Shown here piece after piece: positions 58,171 through 64,000 of a stretch of DNA of 64,000 bases (positions within the stretch are counted from its first letter, which is position 1; each line of letters opens with the position of its first letter). Where the stretch lies: positions 466,924-530,923 of the forward strand of contig JACRJL010000003.1 of assembly GCA_016215445.1 (NCBI GenBank), written 5' to 3'. The position numbers and the translations under genes are program-made. Origin of the DNA: Candidatus Roizmanbacteria bacterium. GTDB taxonomy: Bacteria; Patescibacteriota; Microgenomatia; UBA1406; GWC2-37-13. The notes under the pieces are model-generated. The model saw nothing but the letters and a program-made list of their open reading frames with translations, was not told the DNA's origin and did not search any database.

Positions 58171-58416
58171 ATGGCACATACAAAAGCTCAAAAAACAGTT
58201 AGAGGCAATCGTGATTCAAAGAGTAAAAGGCTCGGAGTCAAGGTTTTCGGCGGTGGCATGGTAATTCCAGGTAATATTATCATCCGTCAAAGAGGTACTA
58301 GAGTTAATGCCGGACCAGGAACAATGCTTTCCCGTGATTTCACAATTCTCGCCATGAAAAAAGGCACGGTTAAATTCTACCAAAGACGCGGCGAGGATTT
58401 TGTTTCTGTAGTGTAA
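58171..58416 (+). CDS. rpmA: 50S ribosomal protein L27
   Basis: 81 aa. AHTKAQKTVRGNRDSKSKRLGVKVFGG is an L27 start, where the N-terminal tail reaches the peptidyl-transferase centre; the usual AHKKGxGSxxNGRDS is altered to AHTKAQKTVRGNRDS. GNIIIRQRGTRVNAGPG is typical. No cleavable N-terminal extension. The stop codon overlaps a -10-like TGTAAAAT for the next gene. Confidence 0.96.
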   Translation: MAHTKAQKTVRGNRDSKSKRLGVKVFGGGMVIPGNIIIRQRGTRVNAGPGTMLSRDFTILAMKKGTVKFYQRRGEDFVSVV

Positions 58417-58425
58417 AATATCTTC

Positions 58426-58956
58426 ATGGATGACGTCGTTGAGAAAATAAAGAAAGAGCAAGACGTTTTCAGTAAAGCAAAATTAATTCGCTTTCTTCTC
58501 GTTGAAAAAGATTTTCGAGTCAAAGATTTAGCCCAAAAATTGTCAATCACCTCCTCATACTTATGCCATTTGAACAGGTTAAATAATCTTCCCGACATAA
58601 TTGTCGACGGTTATTATTCAAAACTAGTTGATATAAGTCATTTATTTTTGATTTCCCGAGTCAAAGACGAAAAAAAATTGCTGGAAATTTATGAGAAGGT
58701 TCTGGCAGATAATCTAACCATCAAGCAAACAGAAGAGCTTATAAGAGCGGCTGTCTATCAGGTAAATTCAAAAGGCAGTTTTATACTGGAGGAAGATAAA
58801 ACGAGAATGTCAAGAGAAATAGAAAGAAAATTTCCAGGTGCAAAGATTTCGATCAGTCAGACTAGGATTAAAACTAAAATTGAGTTGGAAATCAAAGGCG
58901 ACCTGGAGGATTCCTCAAAAACAGCCAAAGAAATATTGAAGAAGTTAACGGAGTGA
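58426..58956 (+). CDS. ParB/KorB-like helix-turn-helix protein
   Basis: 176 aa. Residues about 15-60 (AKLIRFLLVEKDFRVKDLAQKLSITSSYLCHLNRLNNLP) form a ParB/Spo0J-type HTH, followed by a helical part like the rest of the ParB core (ISRVKDEKKLLEIYEKVLADNLTIKQTEELIRA). There is no N-terminal CTPase/ParB-box (GERRxR), so it is not a complete ParB. Probably a DNA-binding regulator. TAAAAT ends 7 nt before the ATG. It overlaps lepB by 12 nt at the 3' ends. Confidence 0.65.
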   Translation: MDDVVEKIKKEQDVFSKAKLIRFLLVEKDFRVKDLAQKLSITSSYLCHLNRLNNLPDIIVDGYYSKLVDISHLFLISRVKDEKKLLEIYEKVLADNLTIKQTEELIRAAVYQVNSKGSFILEEDKTRMSREIERKFPGAKISISQTRIKTKIELEIKGDLEDSSKTAKEILKKLTE

Positions 58957-59517
58957 AGAGGGGAGAGGATTTGAGATACCTCCGATTTTATCAGCCGGGA
59001 AATAGCGGTAAAATACTTGGCCGATCAAACTTTGAATAGGGACGGAACAGAACTCTCTTGAATCAGATGACCTGGGTCGATTGTCTCCCATGACAAAAAC
59101 TTCGTCAACAGGAATTGAATAGGGAATATTGTCTTTTAAGCAGCCTCCCTCCCAAAGATTGGTTCGCGCCGCGATATATTTTTCAGTGAGTAAATTGTCA
59201 TTTATTAAAACGTCACCGTTTCTTACGATCAAAACGTCACCGGGCAGGCCGACGACTCTTTTAATATATTCAATGTCAGGATTTTTTGGAGACTTTAAAA
59301 CTACGACGTCTCCCCTTTCCAATTTTCTAAATTTATAAGTGATACGGCTCGTCAGTATATAGTCGCCTGTGTGGAAATTGGGTTCCATTGAGGCGCCTTT
59401 GACTTGGTTTGGCGTGAGAATGAAAAGATAAACGACTATAAACATGGAGCCGATGAAAACAACGGTCTCCAGAATATCCATGACGAAATCAATAACCGCT
59501 TTCGCCGTTTTAAGCAT
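58945..59517 (-). CDS. lepB: signal peptidase I
   Basis: 190-aa membrane serine protease that removes signal peptides. TM at about 12-32, GASMEPNFHTGDYIL with the nucleophile Ser (about 42), RGDVVVLKSPKNPDIEYIKRVVGLPGD with the general-base Lys (about 86), and VFVMGDNRPRSSDSREFCSVP (about 140-160). Minus-strand TTGTTT-17-TAAAAT lies just before the ATG. Confidence 0.94.
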   Translation of the reverse strand: MLKTAKAVIDFVMDILETVVFIGSMFIVVYLFILTPNQVKGASMEPNFHTGDYILTSRITYKFRKLERGDVVVLKSPKNPDIEYIKRVVGLPGDVLIVRNGDVLINDNLLTEKYIAARTNLWEGGCLKDNIPYSIPVDEVFVMGDNRPRSSDSREFCSVPIQSLIGQVFYRYFPADKIGGISNPLPSSLR

Positions 59518-59581
59518 AGTTTTTTATTTTAGGGATATTACAATCAAAAAACAAGGGATTATATATAATATACATTATAAA

Positions 59582-59658
59582 GGGCTTATAGCTCAGTTGG
59601 CTAGAGCGTTGCATTCACATTGCAAAGGTCCCTGGTTCAAGTCCAGGTAAGCCCACCA
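59582..59658 (+). tRNA. tRNA-Val (CAC)
   Basis: Acceptor GGGCTTA/TAAGCCC, D arm GCTC/GAGC, anticodon stem TTGCA/TGCAA with loop TTCACAT (anticodon CAC), T arm CCTGG-TTCAAGT-CCAGG, discriminator A and encoded CCA. It marks the border to the more AT-rich segment; the 155 nt after it contain a TGTAGG/CCTACA inverted repeat and AT-rich sequence but no gene. Confidence 0.95.
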
Positions 59659-59813
59659 TTTGTAGGCTTCAAAAAAGGGGGCTTCGATTTTCAAATCCTA
59701 CACGATATATTTTTAAAAAACTATGGTAAAAACAGTCACGGAAATTAGATGTAATAAATTACATGATAATATTATAGGATTGTAATTGAGAGTCTTTTTG
59801 CTATAATTAATGA

Positions 59814-60752
59814 GTGGGTAAACTTAAAGAACAAGCTAAAAAGGATTTTTGGTCCTATACTGATTTTAAACATAGTGTATTTAGTGAAGATATATTTACA
59901 GAACTTACTCACCCAGAATTAAGGATTCAAAAATTTGCTGAAACCTGCGCTTTAAATTTAAAAAAACTTCGAGGAGAACCTTCTGTTCCTCCCAAAATCA
60001 GTGTTGTAATTAATGCTTATAACGAAGCCCCATCTATTCTTGGTCTATTATATTCATTCGGAATGAATGAAAACGCTCCTACCACAGAGGTAATAGTTGT
60101 TGATAATGCATCGACAGATCAAACAGCATACATATCAACACTATCTGGGACAAGGGTAATTAGACACGAAATAAAAGGGTGTGCGGGAGCTGTTAGAGCG
60201 GGAATATTTGCTGCTAAAGGAGAAATAATTCTTCATACAGACGCTGATGGTTATTCTTCTCCCCATTTATTAAGATCTGTGGCGGATCACTTTGATAATC
60301 ATAGTAAAATCGATGCATTTTTCGGTCCGGAAAAATATGTTGGTGAAACTGGTCCTTCAGTAAAGGTAGAAGCATATAATATAGCAAAAGAAATAGGACA
60401 TACACTATTAAGTAAGCTGAGCTATAAACATAAAAAAGGAAATGGAAGAAATTTTGCTGCAAGGAGAGAAGCACTTATGGCCTTTGATGGAGCATTTGAT
60501 TCAGATATTCAAATCGCGGAGGATTTGCACGCAGCACTCCATTTTATTAATAATGGAACTATGGGTATTATTCGTGATCAAGATGCATTTATTATAACCA
60601 GCGCACGTAGACTTGAGGAAGTAGGATTTTTTGTAGTTGCATGGCAACGACTGTTTAGTATTGATCTTCCATTTATTTTAGGGAATAATTTTAAAAAGGG
60701 GTCTTTCGACAAAGTTTTTCCTGCTATAAGAGAAAATATATCTACAGATTAA
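59814..60752 (+). CDS. GT2-family glycosyltransferase
   Basis: 312 aa. GT-A core: ISVVINAYNEAPSILGLLYSF (about 62-82), VIVVDNASTDQTAYI (about 93-107), AAKGEIILHTDADGYSSPHLL (DxD as DAD, about 135-155), FFGPEKYVG and a later IAEDLHAALHF acceptor motif. The start is GTG at 59814, 7 nt after TATAAT, the spacing common here; the nearby ATG at 59810 is out of frame. Its codons are more AT-rich than those of the dcw genes. Acceptor and donor unknown. Confidence 0.85.
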   Translation: MGKLKEQAKKDFWSYTDFKHSVFSEDIFTELTHPELRIQKFAETCALNLKKLRGEPSVPPKISVVINAYNEAPSILGLLYSFGMNENAPTTEVIVVDNASTDQTAYISTLSGTRVIRHEIKGCAGAVRAGIFAAKGEIILHTDADGYSSPHLLRSVADHFDNHSKIDAFFGPEKYVGETGPSVKVEAYNIAKEIGHTLLSKLSYKHKKGNGRNFAARREALMAFDGAFDSDIQIAEDLHAALHFINNGTMGIIRDQDAFIITSARRLEEVGFFVVAWQRLFSIDLPFILGNNFKKGSFDKVFPAIRENISTD

Positions 60753-60765
60753 TATGATCCAAAAA

Positions 60766-61953
60766 CTATAATTTAGTACTTGCAATTCTTTTAAAAGATT
60801 TTAATTCGTGCCAGGGCCGCCCACTTTTTTCGAAATCTGCAACCATTTTTTTAGTTAATAATATAATTAAAATTTCTGCTAATAAGACTAGTTTTCCATC
60901 GGCTTCTTGTAATCTTTCCACTATAGATTTTTCTATTGCTCTAGGTATAAAATCTACAGGAAGATCATCTTTATGAAGAGCATATAATTGTGAATCATGA
61001 AAGCGCACTCTTAAAACTTCTTGGATTTGTTCTATTAATGTGCTTGGCCTTCTTTGAAAAACTAGAGCGGCTTCAGATTGCTTGAAATTCTCAATATATT
61101 TTGCACAAAATAATCTCAGCCATTTATCTTCATACATTATATCTACTGGAAAATATGGTATTGATTTTGAACTTGTTTCCATAATAAATAAACTACCAAG
61201 TAAAAATGGTACCTTTGGTAAGGTGTCATTAAGATTTAATTTGATACCGCTATGTCTCATAAAGTTTGCCCAAAGAGTTTTCTGGTCCCAATAAGGAATA
61301 TAGTTACCTGCAACAATTTGACTATTTTGTTTCACCAAGGTTCCGTAAAGCTCACCAATTGCGTATGGATGGAGTCGTACATCGCCATCAACATATATTA
61401 TTTCTGGAGTATCTGTGTGAGCTCTGATCATATTCATGGCATTATTCTTACCTTGATTTTGAGAATTAAAAATATGAACAAGCCTCACTCCATCTTCAGC
61501 CTGAACGGTTGTTTTTTCTATTGTTTTCCCAAAATCTTCTTCCGGCCAATGCTGTTTCCTATATTGACCAACAAGTTCTTCTTGAGGCCAAACAAATTGT
61601 TCTCGTTTTATAAAATCTTCTTTTCGTTTTTTGCCTCCCTCTTTCTTAGCTCTTTTTTCGGCAAATTCATTAATAATCGATTGTACTTTTTCTGGACTTC
61701 CATCAGTTGAGCCGTCGGTGGCACAAATAATCGTTATTGGTACTTCTCCAGGTAGCCTCTGCTCTAATATTTCTTCAAGGATCACTCTCCTAATACCTTT
61801 AGCTTCATTAAAAACAGGAATACCTATTGTAATGCCCGGACATTCTCTTGGCTCTTTTCCTGTTATATCGCTCCACCAATCATTAACCTTCACAAGGGCG
61901 TATTCAGGAAATTTTTGATTAAAAGCTTGCATTTCTAATATATTAGCTGCCAT
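60766..61953 (-). CDS. GT2-family glycosyltransferase (large)
   Basis: 395 aa. GITIGIPVFNEAKGIRRVILEEIL (about 40-63), IICATDGSTDGSPEKVQSII (about 74-93), a charged insert rich in Lys/Arg (about 95-115), MIRAHTDTPEIIYVDGDVRLHPYAIGEL (DGD metal motif, about 187-193) and YEDKWLRLFCAKYI (about 280). No TM segment is obvious, so a soluble or peripheral enzyme. It converges on the previous GT2 and lies 23 nt downstream of the following helical protein, so both are probably one operon. Confidence 0.82.
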   Translation of the reverse strand: MAANILEMQAFNQKFPEYALVKVNDWWSDITGKEPRECPGITIGIPVFNEAKGIRRVILEEILEQRLPGEVPITIICATDGSTDGSPEKVQSIINEFAEKRAKKEGGKKRKEDFIKREQFVWPQEELVGQYRKQHWPEEDFGKTIEKTTVQAEDGVRLVHIFNSQNQGKNNAMNMIRAHTDTPEIIYVDGDVRLHPYAIGELYGTLVKQNSQIVAGNYIPYWDQKTLWANFMRHSGIKLNLNDTLPKVPFLLGSLFIMETSSKSIPYFPVDIMYEDKWLRLFCAKYIENFKQSEAALVFQRRPSTLIEQIQEVLRVRFHDSQLYALHKDDLPVDFIPRAIEKSIVERLQEADGKLVLLAEILIILLTKKMVADFEKSGRPWHELKSFKRIASTKL

Positions 61954-61976
61954 TTTTATAGATTGAACTAAGGAAT

Positions 61977-63029
61977 TTAGACTCTGTTACGCTTCAGTTT
62001 ATAGAGATCTACTCCTTCTATCCAATCATGAAGTTTTCCTGTTTCTGGTGCATTTGGTAATCCTTTATAAAAGGTTAATCTACAAAAACCTTTTATTTTA
62101 TCTCGGCAACGATGAGCGGGAAGCGCTTCCAATTCAGCTTCAAAGATTTTTAGTGATTGTTCTAGAGTTTGTGGTGCAAATTTTTGTATTAACAAAATAC
62201 TATTTATTGGGTCTACTAAATGTGGTATTAAAGCTTCTTTTTCCATTGGAAATTCTTCAAGTGTTGAAAGAAATAGGTTTTCAAGAGGTCTCACGAGATT
62301 ACCCTTTTTTTTTAATTGTTCATGCTCATTCCAGTCTTTTTTCCAATCAGCCATATCATCACCCCACTGCATAGCAGTATTCATTTGTCCAAATAATCGA
62401 ATTCCAACTTCATCATCTATACCTAATATTTTGAATATAATTTCTATACCTATTTCACCTAATACTCCTGTAGTTTCTCTTTTAATATCCAAACACAGAT
62501 CAAGCGGTAGAATATCAAAGTTGTTATATTTTGGATTATTAGCAACTTCTACTATTTGTTGCCTATAAAGCAATAATAGCTTAATTATTTCTTCTCTTTT
62601 TCTGACTGATGATCTGTCTTCTCCAGGAATCAATTTACTCAATGATTCTAAAGCTATTTCTTTTGCTTCTTGGCCTGTTACTTCTCGGCCCATGTATTTA
62701 TGAGACACTGGTGTCGTATCTAGTTGATCTTCGGTAACGTGACCTCCTTGTTTTTCGATAACCTCATCATAAGCTCTCCACATTAAGTTAAAAGCACTAA
62801 TATACCTGAATAGCTCTTTTTTTTCTTTAATATCCTTTTCCCTTACTCCACCTACATCTAAGGCCATTACAGAAATTAAAGATTCCATTTTCCCCGCATA
62901 TATGGGCTTTTCACTATTTTTTGAAGCAGGCAAGAAGCGTTTAAGATGGAGTTTAGCTGATCGGCCGATCAGAGATAAAGTATATATTAAAGCCTGACTT
63001 TGGTTTTGTACTTCTCCAAGAGAGTGCAT
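61977..63029 (-). CDS. all-helical protein with isoprenoid-synthase-like Asp motifs (unassigned)
   Basis: 350 aa, predicted almost entirely helical. MWRAYDEVIEKQGG (about 90) and MQWGDDMADWKKDW (about 218) are about 130 residues apart and resemble the two acidic motifs of class I isoprenoid/terpene or squalene/phytoene synthases. The remaining sequence (AKLHLKRFLPASKN, LYKLKRNRV) shows no family I recognise. If it is such an enzyme, the adjacent GT2 could act on a lipid product, but this is speculation. Codon use is AT-rich like its neighbours. TM segments are absent. Confidence 0.4.
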   Translation of the reverse strand: MHSLGEVQNQSQALIYTLSLIGRSAKLHLKRFLPASKNSEKPIYAGKMESLISVMALDVGGVREKDIKEKKELFRYISAFNLMWRAYDEVIEKQGGHVTEDQLDTTPVSHKYMGREVTGQEAKEIALESLSKLIPGEDRSSVRKREEIIKLLLLYRQQIVEVANNPKYNNFDILPLDLCLDIKRETTGVLGEIGIEIIFKILGIDDEVGIRLFGQMNTAMQWGDDMADWKKDWNEHEQLKKKGNLVRPLENLFLSTLEEFPMEKEALIPHLVDPINSILLIQKFAPQTLEQSLKIFEAELEALPAHRCRDKIKGFCRLTFYKGLPNAPETGKLHDWIEGVDLYKLKRNRV

Positions 63030-63087
63030 AGAGCGTTATTATAGTCTAAATTCAATAAATTTTCAACATTTTTGTTTGATTACAGAA

Positions 63088-63116
63088 TTGAAATTATTAG
63101 CTTTCTGTGATATTAT
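63088..63116 (+). promoter_or_regulatory. promoter of the last ORF
   Basis: TTGAAA (63088-63093), 17 nt, TATTAT (63111-63116), with the ATG at 63127. Divergent from the helical protein gene. Confidence 0.55.
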
Positions 63117-63126
63117 AGGATAAATT

Positions 63127-64000
63127 ATGTTTGCCGAAGTAAATCAAAGAAGAATAAAAGATTTTTTACCAAAGGAATTTAAGTTTCTTATGTCTAAAAT
63201 AGGTTTTGTGGAAATCTTGCCTGAGGAAAATTCTATCGCTCAAGGCATTACGTGGTCAGCTTATTTAGGAAGAAGTCTTTTCAGGTTGGGTGAAAAGGGT
63301 AAATTTCTATATGATCCCGATGATAGTCTTAGTAATTTTTTACCTAATACTGAAACCAGTTCTTTATATCGTCAGGCCATAAACAGAAGTCTTCATGGGG
63401 ATTTTGAAGGCCTAAACAATATTTTTACTAATCCTGATGCATTGGTATTAGCCAAGGGGACTTTAAGAAGAATTTTTTCAAACAGAGATTCAAAAAAAAT
63501 ATTGATGAGAGAACTTAAAGGTAAACCGAGAAATTCACAAAAACCAGATAACATTGATAGGTTATATGCAATAATCCAGAGGGAACATGAGAGATTAATA
63601 ATTGAAGAAACTGATAACGGTAAACCAAATATCCTTTTAGTGGCTCATTCGCGTTTAAGCCCAATTTCAATGTTATATGACGGCGGTGATGCTTTGAGAC
63701 CCGGCCAAGAAGAAGTAATTAATAGTGTTCAAAAAGCATCTATAGGTATCCCTGCAGTTCTTCAACGAGCCGTGGTTGCTTCAACAGTTCCGCATTTGGC
63801 AACCGCAGTCATTGATCAAGAGTTAAGGAAAACCGATTTGGTAGGAAGAATTAAAATGGTAGATTATAGCGATGTGTTGGACGGAAGTTGGAGAGAAAAG
63901 ATTGGGCCAAATTTTGATTTTAAACAAGTGATGATGGTTGGGGCAACGAGCTTTGACACCAAAACGATAATAGATTCATGTAAAGAACTTGAAAAAGAAG
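63127..64000 (+). CDS. unknown protein, 3'-truncated by window
   Basis: Open from ATG 63127 to the window end (291 codons, no stop), absent from the ORF track because it runs off the edge. It begins MFAEVNQRRIKDFLPKEF. Seen: a possible alpha/beta part with NILLVAHSRLSPISMLYDGG (about 175-195) and QVMMVGATSFDTKTIIDSC (about 268-287), both strand-loop-helix-like. I do not recognise the family. No signal peptide or TM segment. Confidence 0.6.
   Translation, partial: MFAEVNQRRIKDFLPKEFKFLMSKIGFVEILPEENSIAQGITWSAYLGRSLFRLGEKGKFLYDPDDSLSNFLPNTETSSLYRQAINRSLHGDFEGLNNIFTNPDALVLAKGTLRRIFSNRDSKKILMRELKGKPRNSQKPDNIDRLYAIIQREHERLIIEETDNGKPNILLVAHSRLSPISMLYDGGDALRPGQEEVINSVQKASIGIPAVLQRAVVASTVPHLATAVIDQELRKTDLVGRIKMVDYSDVLDGSWREKIGPNFDFKQVMMVGATSFDTKTIIDSCKELEKE

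Noticed and set aside
1-64000. CRISPR array, prophage, insertion sequence or toxin-antitoxin pair
   Set aside because: No regularly spaced repeats, transposase, integrase, phage structural gene or recognisable toxin was seen on either strand.
1-64000. UGA recoded as Gly (Gracilibacteria/Absconditabacteria code)
   Set aside because: TGA ends genes in the expected places (for example the ATGA overlaps), and no long gene is interrupted by in-frame TGA.

Overview
The window is 64 kb of AT-rich, gene-dense bacterial DNA with the hallmarks of a Candidate Phyla Radiation (Patescibacteria) genome, most likely the Microgenomates side. The genes are short and often overlap by 4-8 nt. There is a full cell-wall and division cluster and a FemAB ligase, but almost no amino-acid biosynthesis. 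TGA is used as an ordinary stop (for example in several ATGA overlaps), so the genetic code is standard rather than the Gracilibacteria code. The lineage is inferred from gene content and was not computed.

Layout. 1-3.1 kb: the end of a 2-oxoacid:ferredoxin oxidoreductase beta subunit, then Lon behind a CIRCE-like operator. 3.1-10.1 kb (minus): a surface-polysaccharide operon (GT2, O-antigen ligase/polymerase-like, GT39-like, two GT4 enzymes, FemAB). 10.2-19.7 kb: tRNA-CAT, an RmlC-like cupin and an amino-acid block. The block holds an aromatic amino-acid/histidine ammonia-lyase with a divergent YerC/HisR-like regulator, RarA behind a LexA-type box, a cyclase-family hydrolase, a HAD protein, and trpR-trpB2-trpS. 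19.3-33.7 kb: CoA-binding protein, class A PBP, MetG, rpsO-pnp, FtsK, acyltransferase, MltG, AMP-phosphorylase-like enzyme and MurJ. 33.7-57.7 kb: a long dcw cluster (mraZ-rsmH-ftsL-ftsI-murE-pgeF-murC::murB-murA-glmU-like-yvcK-dgkA-mraY-murD-murI-ftsW-murG-ftsQ-ftsA-ftsZ-ileS-rodA). MurF and Ddl are not in the window. 57.8-59.7 kb: rplU, rpmA, a ParB-like HTH protein, lepB and tRNA-Val. 59.8-64 kb: a more AT-rich segment with two GT2 enzymes, a helical protein with isoprenoid-synthase-like Asp motifs and an unknown truncated ORF.

The most interesting signal is regulatory. Both amino-acid loci, the ammonia-lyase and trpB-trpS, sit next to a TrpR-superfamily regulator. Each has a palindromic operator candidate in its promoter and a leader that looks like a ribosome-mediated attenuator: a short leader ORF, a 1:2 hairpin, a competing 2:3 antiterminator and a 3:4 terminator with a T run. 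The ammonia-lyase leader ORF carries tandem His codons directly before the first hairpin, and the trpB leader ORF carries two Trp codons. These leaders stand out because most promoters in the window put the -10 hexamer only 6-12 nt before the start codon, so most transcripts look leaderless. A second theme is short repeats embedded in coding regions, for instance the same KYQI(S/P)NIK-encoding repeat in two unrelated proteins.

The dcw genes together make lipid II precursors (MurA, MurB/MurC, MurD, MurE, MurI), assemble and flip lipid II (MraY, MurG, MurJ), polymerise it (FtsW/RodA with FtsI and PBP1) and organise division (FtsA, FtsZ, FtsQ, FtsL, FtsK). The minus-strand glycosyltransferase operon probably makes a surface glycan. 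All calls come from reading motifs by eye; no database search was possible.
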